The position numbers were made by a program, and so were the translations under genes. DNA of 64,000 nucleotides, from positions 22,478,471 through 22,542,470 of the forward strand of contig OY987247.1 of assembly GCA_963920765.1 (NCBI GenBank). Reading direction: 5' to 3'. Shown here one piece after another: positions 34,961 to 47,261 of this stretch. The stretch is from Ulota crispa. Lineage: Eukaryota > Streptophyta > Bryopsida > Orthotrichales > Orthotrichaceae. Under the pieces are notes generated by a model. That model saw only the letters and a program-made list of their open reading frames with translations, was not told the DNA's origin and did not search any database. Positions within the stretch are counted from its first letter, which is position 1. Each line of letters begins with the position of its first letter.

Positions 34961-35272
34961 TAATGCCATATTTGTTAAGTTGGGAAAAACAAAGGTACCA
35001 TTTTATACTCCACCTCAATCCAAAATACTCACCTCAAACTAGATTCAAAAGCATCAGATTCAATCTATGCCACTAAAAAAATTGCCCTCACAAATTTCTC
35101 CTCTCAAGTGAGGATATGTGTACCACAAAAAATGCTAGAGCTTGCTTTGGGGCTTGCTTTGGGGTGATCATCCCAAACTTTCAAAAGTCCTAAAATGACC
35201 AATTTGTCCCAATTTAATGAATATGGCTTTTCATGTAGTTTATGTTGACTCCAACTCGTTTTTCTACTAGTG

Positions 35273-37975
35273 TTGGCTAATGATTTAAAATTGAGTGGAT
35301 GAAAAGAATATGACATGTTAAAAGATGATTTTTTTGGGTGACATGCCTTGATGTTTCTTTTTCTAGAGTTATCTGCTTCCTTTGCTTGTGACTTTGCAGG
35401 TTGTGGTCCTCTAGTTTTCCAATTTTGCAAACTAGTTTGCGGAAGATGTTGCATAGCCGCTGGAGGTTATAAGAACTTGTTTGGAGAGAGTTTATGAGAG
35501 AACGTCAACATACAGGATTGTGCAAGAAGAAGAAGAAGAACTAAACAAAGCCTTGAGGTAAATATATTTGGTGAATGAATTCACTTTTGCAAAAAGTGTT
35601 TGATTTCTCATTGATGCAAGCTTGATTCACACCCCACAAAGCAAAGAGCAGTATACATCATAGGGGAAACTATGCTAAAAAGTGTCATGCTATTACATTG
35701 GTAGGCAAAGGTAACTCAATACAAGGATAGCCTTAAGGAAAACTTGCACAATCTAATTCCTTTGCTTGTTCATACAAAATATGTAACATGAAGGGAATTG
35801 ATGTACTTAGAGTTCTGTAGGAGGGTACTAGAAAGTACATGCTTTAGTTGGAACTTGTTGCATTGAAATGGAAATGGTATATGAGCACTACATCATTTTT
35901 CAACTAATATAGGACAATATCCATTCTCTTGCAAAAATTTTGGGAATCGTAATTGTGTAGGTCATGGAGACTCACAAGAATTTTCAAATGTCAATAGGGA
36001 AGATAGTCCCCAATAAAGGCAACTGTTTATCCAAAAAATAATAATTGAACGACTCTGCTAGAAAGCTAATTTCACATAATCAAAAAGGATGCAATGGAGA
36101 GTATGTGACCTCCATGACTAATATGCCAACAATAAGAGGGTACCATAGTGGAGAGTCTTTGAAGTAGCTTGGTACCACAGTTACATCATGTGGAAGCGGT
36201 GGGCAACGATATGATGGACTAGACCAACATCACCCAACTACTACCAACGGCCATCATGCTGACAATGAAGGGAGAGATCCAACTATAGCACATGCAGGTA
36301 CACTAACTAGCAATAGTATTACATTACACTGTTGACAGTCTTGCAAAAATTGAATGATTAAACCATGTTTGACATACCATTCTTTTGTAGTATATCAATG
36401 CAATGTGTAAAAGTAACACTTGAGCAATTCTAATATCATGTGCATGGTTGATTAGCAGGAGAATCGGAGGCAAGAATAAATACATGATCCTTGCCCAAAA
36501 TCTCTAGAAAGTCATCAATAATTCCTGGAAAAGCTACTTTGCTATTGGTAGAGCTTGTCTTTAAAAAACCAAGAAGTTGCCACTTACAAACATCCAAAAC
36601 ACTAAAACATATGAGTGCCCAAGTATAGAATGAGGGCAAGAGGTTGTGCAGTACAAAGTTGGAGAATGTTCATATGGGCAAGATTATAACAGTGATAAGG
36701 AGGGAATGCTTTGACAAGGTAGTCAGGGCTCATTGAACAACAAAATTAGACGCAAAGAAAAACTAACGCTATTGGCAGAGGCAGCAATTGTGGCTCAAAA
36801 ATCAATGGTAAGATCAACCTCACTATGAACATCATACTAAATTACTAAGGAAATGCCTCATGTCATGTAATTTTGTATATGTTATGATGGACTTAGCCCT
36901 ATAGTCCTTTGATGAAAATATCAGAATATATAGACAATGTTGATGTATGTAGTATTGAAACCGCTAACCTCTAATATTGCACATGTGTTGTCAACCAATT
37001 TGTAGAATTCCGTACTATGACTCTTCTATTAGATTTACCAAAACAATAGAAACATGTGGTAGGAAAGAGCAATTCTGGTTTTTCAGCTATAGAAATAGTG
37101 GAAGATAGTTTTAAATCTTTGACATCAATGTCATGATGTAGGCTTTAATAAATATGTTGCAAGCAATAGTTCTCGTATTAAGAGCAAGAAATAAACAAGT
37201 GGCACTCACGTTAAATATGTTCTTTTCTGTTGCATGAAGCTACATTAGGAATTTCTAAGTATTGGATTATAACTGTTTGTAATGGAATGGATGGGCATCT
37301 TTTGAACAAATTATGACGTACATAATGATCTACAGTGCATACGTGTAGGTTGGTTTGTGCAAGATTTGCAAATTATTGAAATAGACTGCCAACAATGCTG
37401 TTAAAAGTGACACAAAGTGGGACAAAAGGACGCTTGATGTTCAAGTGACTACACATGTCCACAATCTTCCAAATAACTCGTCGGCATCTGACAAAGACAA
37501 AGTAGCTGAAAATCATCGAAACATCCTATTTGCATCAATTGGTAGATGAGGTGATTTTGCGGATTTTATTTTTGCAACAAATTTGGAGAAGAGAAGAGCA
37601 AGATGCCAAGTGCAACGACAACGCAAAAGAAAAGGATTGAGACATAGGAGATTTAAACTGCCAACAATCACTTTATCTATTAATGAATACTTATGGAAGC
37701 TTTACGGATTGGGAGTGAAGGCATGGGAGCAAGAGTTGAAGTTCCTGTCTTGTACCTTAAATCCCGCAATAATGAACATAAACTAGCAACCAAAAGGTGC
37801 TATAGAGGAATTTTCCAAGTGGATAAAGCATTCCTAGGAGTACACTACACTAGTGGGATTTCAATATGTCTAAAATGCTGTGGCACCTGAAGTGAGATTG
37901 AGAAGGTTGGCCATTTGGAAAATGATTAAGAACAAAGAAGAAATCCTTCATGACTTGTCAAAATATTCCTAGGAC
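35273..37975. other. Mostly non-coding, with scattered plus-strand coding-like pieces
   Basis: A coding-like run GSGGQRYDGLDQHHPTTTNG near 36193-36252 ends at a GTACAC donor close to 36298. Frames at 37583-37786 and 37693-37890 are basic and overlap out of frame. These could be upstream exons of the relic at 37976-38604, but none is certain. A GCTTGCTTTGGGG word is repeated in tandem near 35132-35158, just inside element B. Confidence 0.3.
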
Positions 37976-38604
37976 ATGCTTGCCACATTTGCCAATAGCC
38001 CTGCATACATTCAGAAATCCAAGAGCTACAAGCATGCCAATGCTGCTAGAGTTAATTTTGGAAGAACAAGGTCTACTGGATTGATTGGTGCGGTGAAGAG
38101 ATTGCGAGATAAGCTCAATAGGTCACCGGACCTAGAGGAGGTATGTGACAAGATGCAAAGAAATAAAGGGTACAGTCAAAGTATTCAACAAGAATAAAAG
38201 CAAAAGGGAGTGATGACAATAACTAACAAGGGACAAGGAAATCCCGCTAGCATTCCTTGCATTAGAAGGAAAACCTACAAATACTTGAATAGCAGTAGTG
38301 CAGACAAAGATGTCAATGAAAAAAAGAGCAAACCACAAAATGTCAAATGGGATTTTTGGAACACAATGGAGGCAGCATTGAAGAAGATGAAAACAAGAAA
38401 AAAGTATTAGAGGAGCAAATTCTTGCTCATCCTCATGTTAAGGAGATGATGAGAACAATACAGGCTTTGCAAGCTGGAAGCAATGCAAGAAGTGCTGAGG
38501 GAGGATCTACCTTGGCAAAGGAAAGGAGTTCACTAGAGATGGAAATGCAAGACAGCACATTAATTCAAATTCAAATCAAAGTCTCAAGCAATGATTGTAC
38601 ATGA
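37976..38604 (+). pseudogene. Possible Transposase_24 (tnpA-like) CACTA second protein
   Basis: One frame from 37976 continues through a stop at 38195 to 38410. Another (38347-38604) takes over after a frameshift. The first half has NFGRTRSTGLIGAVKRLRDK then LNRSPDLEEVCDKMQRNKG, which resembles the GS..H..(R/K)L...LGR.P...E.....H block of the plant Ptta/En/Spm accessory transposase. The second half is a helical, coiled-coil-like end (EEQILAHPHVKEMMRTIQAL). The accessory protein binds subterminal repeats. The match is suggestive only. Confidence 0.38.
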
Positions 38605-41600
38605 GGAAGAGGTGGAGGCTTGGTTTTGTAATCATTTTTATAAATTGCTTGGAAGGAGATGGTTTATCAATGCTCATCTGGAGGATTAACCTGCATTTCT
38701 TTGGACATTGAACTTTGCAAATGAATAAAGCAACTACCTATATTGAAATGTAAGAGTTATGCATGTAGGATGGTGGACAAGACAAATGGAATGTGGAAGA
38801 ACAGCCCCCTAGCAAATGTTGGAGTCAAAGGAAGAGAATAATTGACAATTGAGCATTGCCAAACTGCGTAAGGTTTGCTGCTGTTATTGTATGCCTTTGA
38901 CATTGATCATGCAACATGAGTGGTTGTTATTTTTTCTTTTATGGATTCTATTGCACTAAATACCGTGTATCTACTATTGAAATGTTGGGTCACTCTATAG
39001 AATGTTGTACAGTAGGTTGCCTATATGGCTAAAGCCGATGAAGTTGTGTACTTCATCATGATGGAAGGTGTGTGTTGATTGGCACGTGAAAAGGTAACGT
39101 CCCTAAAATACGTCAAAGTGGATGCATGATGTATATGTTATGTTGCAGCAAATCTCTTCATATTCCTTTCAATCTCTTCATATGCCAATGAATACGGAAT
39201 GTTAATTTGTAAATTGTGTGAATCTCTTCCGTCATAAATGTTTTCAGTTGCTTCACATCCAAGTAAGTAAATTTATTCACTCGCGGCTAGAAGAAATGGT
39301 GTGAGGTTTATGTGACGGCAATAGCAGTGATGCTTGACTGGTGTTGGCTAATACAAGGGTAGGGCAATCCTATATTGCATGGCACTAATTATGTTGTTGG
39401 AGTAGGAAAGTACTGAACTGAATTTCCTGGTGCACACTGTTTATGTTAGTAACATTTGTCATATCAAAGACGTTTGCATGGTCAAGTAGACCAAAAATGG
39501 CAAATAAAACCTCATAAAAAGCCCATAACTTTGAGATTTTTGCAAGTATGGATCACAAAGTGTTTGTTTTCCTTTATACAAATACATGCATGATAAAAAA
39601 AAGACCAAGCCATATAGCCATTAAGAAGGCTTTTGCAAAAGAAAAATAAATAAACTAAAAAATATTAAAATCATTAAGATATTGCCGCTTAAACATTCAG
39701 CCTTAATTTGGGCACTAAAATGTCCATAGCTTTTATTGTATATCACTTGTTTAAAATTATAGCACGTTTTTCAAATACTTAAAAGATGTTAAATCACATA
39801 TGTAGTGCTTATGTACGCATTATAGCTAACTTGATATGTTATGTCTATCATTTTCATAGGATGCTGTGAATGGAATAGTCCAAATACATGCACTAAAAAG
39901 TCCCTTATTTCTTATATTATCAAATTTAACAAACATTGATTACATATTTTGTTTTATGAACAAGTATAGAATATATTCACTAATTTAGGATGTTTCCAAG
40001 CTCTTTCTTCTATAAGAAATAAGTCAAAACATGTTCTTGAAAATTGAATGGGACATGCATTTTGGTCCAACCAACCATGCATCCACCCTAAAGAGAAACG
40101 CATAAATGTATGTCGTAGTTTGATCATGTGTTGATAACATTATAATTCTAGGCTCCTCTAATGAGATGCTATATGAGTAGCAAGTACGTGATATGTGGAT
40201 CCCAACCTAAACATGATTGAGTTTTTGATTTTATGAGAATGGACTGTTAGGCTTGAATGTCAATGAGTTTGTTTTGCTTTTGGCTTCATAGAACATGAAG
40301 GTGAGCTGTAGAATTGGCTGCATAAGCGTATGTGTTCACTTGTTAATATGCAAGGTATAGGTAGTCATTGCTTGAAGAGTATGTTCGATTTGGATTACAA
40401 ATGTCAATTCTTTGTGTACTTCAAAGGTAAAGGGAATGGTGAAGTTGGTAGTCCTCTAGAGTCTTTGAAGTGTTGGTAATGTTGTTGACTAAGTTAATGT
40501 GTGAAGAGACAACCTTCCAAACTTGAAAGTTTGAACTCCCTTTTGGATGTATTGAATTTTGATTATGTATAAAAATTTCTATGTCTTCAGTTTTCAAAGC
40601 TGTGGTTAATCATTTGCAAAGCTTGGACCTAGTAGAATGCACTATGGGCATAGTATTTGAATAGCAAAGCTTTTAGACTGTGTGTTGTTTTTTGTCTCAT
40701 GCCTTCTTATAGGATAGTACCAAACATAAGAAGTGAGAGTTTATTTATGGCGGGTAAAAGCACACTACGGTGGTCCAAAATTGTAGTCACGGGAGAATTT
40801 TTGCACAAGAAGAAAGTTTGGAGTCCATTTTGCTATAGTTCCTTTGACTTTTTTCTTCAAAAGAAAACGGAGTGAAGTCTTACATCTTGTAAATTTTGGA
40901 AATTTCATGTTGAAAAGTGATTCTCATCTATTAATTAATGTATGGAGTACAAACATTCAATGTTTGTACTGTCACAAATTTTGGTTTAGCATTGTTGTAC
41001 TTATTTTGTTAAGTTTAGGGTTTCATTCTTGCAATGCAAACAGCTAAGTTTAGTGTTCTAATATTTAGGTAGAGTGTTTTAGCAATATATAAGGGTTTAG
41101 GGTTTCTTATAATTAAATATTCTTGCAATTGTGTGATTTTAGTATGAGGCCTGTATTTTGAGTTTAAAATGTTTTTTTTTTAGGTTTAGTTTGAGAATCT
41201 AGGAAAAGACCGTTTTATGTAGATGGGCCAACATCAAAGTATGGTTTATTATATGTTTAGGGTCTAAAATTCTACCAGAGAGATTTGCACCATTTTTTAG
41301 CCTTCATCATGTGGAAGCCTTTAGAGTCTGCCCATTGTTCAAGGAGTGTATAGTGCCTACTTGTTGTACATTAGGGACCAATAGCTGTTCACCATGTACC
41401 ACTCTAAATCAAGATACACTTGCAATGTCCAATATATGCACTGTGCTTTTGCAACGGCATTCCCTCCTGCTAATTTGATGAAAATTGCGGCTGTGTCCTA
41501 ATTTTGTCTTCTCTCCATAATGTCTCTAGTCATTTTGAATTTGAAGTACTCTAAGTGGAGTTTCAAGAAAGTAAACCAACTTCACTCCTTTGTTTACAAT

Positions 41601-41690
41601 TTCTAGATTCAATCTAGAGGTGCAAGGGGTCGCAAATATTTTTTGCATGAGTGGAGAGCATCAAAGTTTACAAGTTTTCAAGGGTGCTTG
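38605..41690. other. No gene seen
   Basis: AT-rich, with no frame of interest. Isolated TTTAGGG words occur near 41020-41270 but never in an array. Confidence 0.45.
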
Positions 41691-41693
41691 TTG

Positions 41694-41776
41694 CTAAACG
41701 CGGTGAGGAAGTTTGCGCTAAACGCAGTGTGGGTGTTTCTTGCTAAACTCGTTGCAAATGTTTATTACTAAACGCA
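41694..41776. repeat. Short tandem repeat with CTAAACGC core, period about 25
   Basis: CTAAAC(G/T)C occurs at 41694, 41718, 41743 and 41768. The spacers also share TTGC and GTTT words, giving four degenerate copies of a 25-base unit. Confidence 0.65.
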
Positions 41777-41933
41777 ACAATATTGATTTCCACAAAGGTT
41801 GATTCCTGCCATTTTGATTGAGAACGCATGTCTTGTACACAAAATTCATCATTCTACATAATATTTAGAATATGTATCAGGTCTGTAAGTCACATTTTTT
41901 GTTGAGGCCAATTGGAAACTTGAGGCTTGCTTT

Positions 41934-42264
41934 TAAGGTAGGAGGCTCAAATTTGGCACAAGCTCAAATTTGGAGCACCTCCTCAAATGCACTCTTTCTA
42001 TACATCTTATTTTTCATAGCCCTTCAACAATGTACAACTCATGTACATTTGAGGAGGTGCTCCATTTTAGAGCCCTATGGCCTTTCCACTTCAAATATTC
42101 ATTACTAATTTCACAAAGTTCCAAAAAATATGAAACAACTTGGATTAGATGCAGATTCTTCTTGTCTTTCAAGGAAAGTTTATTGAAAATCATTTCAAGG
42201 AGTTCCACCTACCCAAAATTCAGTTTTAGTCCTTAGATGCTCCATTTATGAGCCTCCTACCTTA
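41934..42264. mobile_element. Foldback MITE with nested inverted repeats (331 bp)
   Basis: The left end TAAGGTAGGAGGCTCAAATT and right end CCATTTATGAGCCTCCTACC plus TTA are inverted copies over about 23 bases with three to four mismatches. Inside is a perfect 18-bp inverted pair, GGAGCACCTCCTCAAATG at 41972-41989 and its complement at 42046-42063. There is no coding capacity. No clean target duplication was recognised; neighbouring TTA/TAA triplets hint at a Harbinger-type insertion but do not prove it. Confidence 0.7.
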
Positions 42265-42877
42265 GTGATCATTTGTTGATTACATTTCTTTTAGCGGTTA
42301 TTTTCATTTTTGGCATCCATTGGCTACAACTATTGTAAAAGATATACAATGATTTAGTAAATCGTTTGCATTTTAGATATAGTATGTATCACTTACGAAG
42401 AAGGCTTTGTTTACAAAATTCATTGGGTATAATCAAACTACAGTATGCATAATGCTTTAGTACAACGTTTTTGTCTATGGAGTTCATTGAGTACAGTCAT
42501 TGTGCAACATATACAATGTTTCAATTCAATGTTTATGTTGTTGGATAGGGTGGGTAAAGACTTCTCCTAGATTTAGGGTCCATTGTCCCTTTTGCAATGA
42601 CAAAGGAAACTTCACTAGTACACTCATTGTATAGCCTGTACTGCTTTACAAGAGATTGTATCCTAATTATACAACATGTACTATATGTAGTATTTCCAGA
42701 TACATCTTGTACTTTCTTAAATATACACTTAACAAAATAGACATTGTTAACTAAACTAAACATTGCAATTTTCTAAGTGTGTTGGACAGCCAAATTCAAG
42801 TAAAATCATTCTAACTATGCTTGAAGTTTCTCTCTCACTTTTTTCAATGTATTCTTTTTGTTTTGCAGCCACTATAG

Positions 42878-43876
42878 ATGATGGCGTCTGACAACAAATG
42901 GGTGGTGAGAAGCCAAGTCTTTTCCAAAGAAGATGATCATTGCAGTGGTTTTAGCAATAATGGATTCATAGACGATTGTCTTGCTGCTACCTCGCTGGGT
43001 GTCAAAGATAGTTTAAAACCAAACGTGAATAAGGACCCCCTATACAAAGAATTGGAGAAGTTGGCTTTTCTAAAGAAACATCCTCCTCCACACGATGTTT
43101 CTATAGAGGACTTCAAAAGCAAGTACGGTTTGCCAAAACATGGTAAAAACCCACAAAAACTTATGATTCCACAAGACCTCCTTGAAAAAGACTTGAAGGA
43201 TGTATTTGGATCAGCAAAGGGGAAAAATGGAAGAACTGGATATGCTTATGCGGAATGCCAAGATGAAGATGTCCTTGCTCGCATTGCCGAGAATTTCCCA
43301 CTTGTGTATCTATGTGATCTACCAAGGTCCAAGGTTATAGCAAAGGAATTTGCTAGGGGTATAATTATAGAGATGATCAAGAAAAAGCCTGTCAGTTGGG
43401 CAGAGTTTGTTGGAACATTCAACAGAAATCAACGGAGTAAATGGTTGAAGAAGGTCTTGTTATGTTTATTGGCCTTGGCAAACATCATTGGCAATAACAA
43501 AGACAAACTATACAAAGCAGAGGGCATTGACGACTTTTTCCACAACTGCATTGCCAAACTTCAAAAGACTAAGCACAAGGAGGAGTGTATTGTACAATAT
43601 AGTACAAAGAACGCACAAGATGGTATAGAGATCAAAAAAGACATTACAAACCTTGCCCAACTAGCAAAGTTTGTGGGATTACAGCTACATGCGGTAACGG
43701 AGGAATATATCAGCACTGGAAAGGAGAAGGAGCAATTGTCTATCAAGGCATCACAAGAAGAAAGGGTGTTGCGGAAGACTGAAGCCAAAGTTATGAAGTT
43801 GTACAAGGTTCAGAAAGCGGATTCCACTAAGGTAACCTTAGATAGAGCAGAGCAGGGGTTGTCAAAACTGACTTGA
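42878..43876 (+). CDS. Unrecognised 332-residue protein, paralog of 53557-54420
   Basis: Two in-frame ATGs follow a TTTTGTTTTGCAG acceptor at 42867, so the start lies just inside a second exon. Residues about 55-75 (PLYKELEKLAFLKKHPPPHD) lead into EDFKSKYGLPKHGKNP. Then come FGSAKGKNGRTGYAYAE, FARGIIIEMIKKKPVSWAEF and a C-terminal helical region rich in Lys and Glu. These blocks recur in the same order in the decayed copy at 53557-54420, which shows that they are conserved. No catalytic motif, signal peptide or membrane segment is seen. The stop at 43874-43876 coincides with a probable insertion; the gene likely continues at 44190. Confidence 0.6.
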   Translation: MMASDNKWVVRSQVFSKEDDHCSGFSNNGFIDDCLAATSLGVKDSLKPNVNKDPLYKELEKLAFLKKHPPPHDVSIEDFKSKYGLPKHGKNPQKLMIPQDLLEKDLKDVFGSAKGKNGRTGYAYAECQDEDVLARIAENFPLVYLCDLPRSKVIAKEFARGIIIEMIKKKPVSWAEFVGTFNRNQRSKWLKKVLLCLLALANIIGNNKDKLYKAEGIDDFFHNCIAKLQKTKHKEECIVQYSTKNAQDGIEIKKDITNLAQLAKFVGLQLHAVTEEYISTGKEKEQLSIKASQEERVLRKTEAKVMKLYKVQKADSTKVTLDRAEQGLSKLT

Positions 43877-44175
43877 TGTGGGCTTTTCATGTCGAGATGT
43901 CATGATGCGTCTGTCATGACACGTCTTGACCCGTCACAATCTGTCCCCTGAACCAATGGTCCATCTAGGCATGGATGAAGTTCATCAACTTGGGCCATCC
44001 ATTGAGGTATTTTGTTTACCAAAATTGTCCACCACTGACGATGGAACTTCCATCTAGAGGCTATTCTCATCCGTTGTTGATGATACTATAGACGAACACA
44101 TCCAGACAAACTTCAAAGTTGAATCTTGACATCTTGTCCGTCATCCGTCCGTCATGACTTGACGTGACGGGGACA
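43877..44175. other. Probable inserted element rich in GTCATGAC words
   Basis: The coding frame stops at 43876 and coding character resumes about 44170. Between them GTCATGA, ATGACACG and GTCCGTCATGACTTGACGTG recur. The two ends share inverted GTCATGAC/TGTCCCC-type words. Its position inside an otherwise continuous coiled-coil gene suggests a short DNA insertion of about 300 bp. Exact ends and target duplication could not be fixed. Confidence 0.35.
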
Positions 44176-44189
44176 ACTTTGGAGCAGAG

Positions 44190-45685
44190 ATGTACAACAA
44201 GATGGTAAATGACGCAAAGCACGATTATGATGCAGCTGCGTTAGAATTAAAAGAATGTATTGTGAAGTACGAGCAGCTTGAAGCCAGAGAGACGTGTTTG
44301 AGGAGGCAATTTGATGCCTTGTCATCTCAAATTGCTAATATGAAGATGGGTGAAGTTGGAGTGGAGTTCAGACCAAGACCTCTTTCCTCCCAATTTGACT
44401 CTACCATAGTCTGCAATTTTGGCACCATTTCCATGACACCCTGTGCACTTTGCTTCAGTGGATTTGCTCTCAATGATAATATAGTCTACACATGCGGCCA
44501 TTTGTATCATCCATGGTGTGCTGAGGTTTGGTTTGGAGTTGCTAGCAAGTGTGCCAATACTTCTTGCAGTAAAATAGAGCATCCTTTTTGGTTTAGGAGT
44601 TTTGGATTTGCCAAACTACACGCACCTCTTTAGCAATTGGTACAATCTTTGGAATTAGAGGAGGAACAAGAGAGGCTCCTCACAAACAAGACATTGACAA
44701 TTCTAGATGGGCATCCACTAATCGGTACACAACTCTAACCTAGTGCTTAAAGCCTTATGCAATGTCGAAACTTGTATATTAGTAGTACAAGTACTACATA
44801 CCTTGGTACCGTAAGGTAAACATTAGTACGTTATAGTCTAATATTATATACAACATGTGTGCAAGTAGTACGTAACAATGGAATAACATTGGCTTTACTA
44901 TACATACTGCAAAGGAATCTCTATTGATCTGCGGTTTCAGTCTACTAATTTAAGAAATAACTTCTTCTGATTTTTGTGGTGTAGATCTAGAGAAACTATA
45001 CCAAGAGCAATCAAAGAAATACATGGTGTCAACACGGACTCGTAATTTGGTCCAGTCCAACACTGTAGCTTCTACAAAAAGCACAATGCCCTTGCTCACT
45101 CTTACCGGTGGGACTACCGGATTGATTGGTGGAATTGATGTTTTTCAAAGCTTGGGCAATGGCAGTGCCACTGGTAGCGATCGAGGTTGTGGTAAGTTTG
45201 CCCAACATCCTTCACTTGTAACGTCAATTCCCCTCCTACCATCTATAGATGAAGTCATAAAGCCTCTTCAGATTAGCCCTGAGGTTGCAGAGGCAATTGA
45301 AGATGCTATCATAGAGCCTCTTGCAGGAGATGTTTCCAACATGTCTTGCAGGGTAGGAGTTGAGGCTGAGTTACAGGAGCATATTTAGAAGTTGAAAGAG
45401 GATGATGCAAAATTTGAAAGAATAGAAAATTTAAGACAAGAAGCTAATGACTTAGAGCGTTGCAAGAAATTAAGAGAGGACGCATCCAAGGTAGATGGAG
45501 TGACTAAGGTGGTGGTGAAGGTCTTGCAGCTCCCACTTCTACCTACATGTGACAATGACATTGCTATATTCAAGCAAAAGACTAGGAGTGAAATAACGAT
45601 GGAGGAAGCAGCAATGGAAGTAAAAGAAGCAAAGAAGAAACCAAAGAAAAATAAGAGGAGTCACAGGGTTACTCCACTTGGTTAG
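44190..45685 (+). pseudogene. Coiled coil, RING-like finger and Lys-rich tail; continuation of 42878 gene
   Basis: Exon 1 (about 44166-44724) encodes a coiled coil and then a finger reading MTPCALCFSGFALNDNIVYT, CGHLYHPWC, KCANTSC. The C-x2-C, C-x-H-x2-H-x2-C, C-x4-C spacing is RING-H2-like, except that the last pair is wider than usual. After a TAG at 44631-44633 the frame goes on to a GT donor at 44725. The intron ends at 44984, and the next exon joins in phase (G+AT giving Asp-Leu-Glu-Lys). It runs to 45685 with one TAG at 45386-45388 and a basic tail (KEAKKKPKKNKRSHR). RING-type fingers often mark ubiquitin ligases; here function is not inferable. The finger recurs at 54619-54770. Confidence 0.6.
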
Positions 45686-47261
45686 AGTTTCTGATGCGTT
45701 TGATACATTGCATACAATGGTGTATGCAATGTAGAAATAATCAGGTCATGAACAGAATGTTGTAAGCTAGGCCAAGCTGTGGCACTTGTTTTTTCAAATT
45801 GTATTTCAATGTTGGTATAGACATACAGTATCAATATTATTTATATCATTATGTGTTTGGATCCCTGTCTCTCACTTATTCAAAAATGCATTCAAGAATT
45901 TATAGAAATGACTTGTTTGCTTTGTCGGGACTGTATTGCTGATACAATATATGTCCTATATGTACTCTTAGAATGAGGGATGCTATGATTTTGTGAAATA
46001 ATATTATTGTTTCTGTCCCTCTTTTGACATTTGTGGTCTTCCAACACTCCAAGTTATGTGTCCTTGATTCATGTTACAATACTCATTGTTTTCAAAGGGT
46101 TTAGGGTGCCTTGGCTAGAATTGTCTGACAACAGCAACATATAGCTTGAAAAACATAAAATGAGTTCATGTGCATTCTCATAATTTTTGTGGTACTTTTG
46201 CATACTATATTAGTTTGTACTTGCTCTATTGATGTGTGCTTTAGAAAGCATTGGAAATTACTTACATACTTCTATTGTGGCCTATTGGTTTTAGTGTAAA
46301 GTTCATGCATGCTTGAGTTGCAGTTGCATAATAGTTGTATATACTATAATCTTTTTAACAAAATGTTATTTGCACGTCTATTTTATATTGGTATTCATGG
46401 GAGTTGATTTGGCAGTTTGGCAACTTTTTGGCTTTGCTACACGGATTCATATCGCAATGGGACAAATGCAAACCTGCAAAGGGCCTATTTTTTAATGGCA
46501 TGAGTGATTATTCCTTCAAAACTTAAACAATCAAATCGAGGATGAAGTTGTGAGTTACTAGTTGTACCAAGGACTATGTACTCTATGTACATGTTGTATT
46601 TAGTGGACCAATAAATGTCCACCACAAGTACTCTAAATCAGGACCACAATCACCACATTGCAATTGGGTCCAAGTTTAGGGTTTTTATTTTTTATACTTT
46701 CCATTTTGTTCTTTTGAAGAAAAAAGCCGGAACTCCAAGAGATTATATTGGGCGGTAACTCCCTCATCCCGCCAAGAATGGGCCTATCTAACGCATTCCC
46801 TCCAAAAATCAACCCATACAACTAAGCCATGCAATTCATATGCGGCAAATAAAAACCCATGCGGACCTCTTATTTTGTCATTTACACAAGGAAAGATTTG
46901 CATCCAATGTGCAAATACATGATGATTATATGTGTATAATAATAGCAATTCTTAAATATTTATGGTTGCATGTATTTCTTTATTGAAAAACTATAAAATT
47001 CTCTTACTAATTAGCGTCAACTAAAGTTTTCATAATGAATCTTAGTGCTAAATATTAGTTTCCACGTCATATTATAAAGGGTCCATGTTACCTCACACCA
47101 TTTAGGGGAGGTCATTTTAACACTTTTACGCAAAATGACTTGATTTAGGCCAACTTTTATCTTCATGTAGGATATGGTTGAGTGTATATATTTTTAATAC
47201 ATTCATAGATTTAAAAAATCATTTGTTTGTGGGTTAGATAGTTGATTGTACCCTTGATTAT
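45686..47261. other. No gene seen
   Basis: AT-rich sequence follows the end of the RING-like gene. Frames at 46313-46495 and 46633-46821 are short and unsupported. Confidence 0.45.

Larger units (their letters stand above)
17155..35272 (-). mobile_element. Candidate large CACTA element B, genes on the minus strand
   Basis: A left terminus CACTAGTAGAAAAATG begins at 17155 and an inverted right terminus GTTTTTCTACTAGTG ends at 35272. Over about 30 bases the two ends align (CACTAGTAGAAAAA, then TTG-AGT-AACAT). The tnp2 gene relic on the minus strand (25.9-31.7 kb) has its 5' end toward the right terminus, as expected. A length of about 18 kb is within the range of plant CACTA elements carrying nested insertions. 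Against this, the flanking triplets (AAT left, TTG right) do not match, so the ends may belong to different copies. Confidence 0.45.

Noticed and set aside
35104-35454. Minus-strand frame of 116 codons
   Set aside because: It crosses the CACTA terminus at 35272, so its two halves come from element and flank; no domain is seen.
36436-36639. Minus-strand frame of 67 codons near the tnpA-like fragments
   Set aside because: Other coding-like pieces nearby read on the plus strand. The frame has no motif and is short for a real exon without splice signals.
37840-37860. CACTACACTAGTGGG as a CACTA terminus
   Set aside because: There is no terminal-repeat continuation after CACTAG, and it lies within coding-like sequence.
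41872-42236. Overlapping frames on both strands at the 42-kb repeat
   Set aside because: They are by-products of the foldback MITE, whose inverted arms open frames on both strands.
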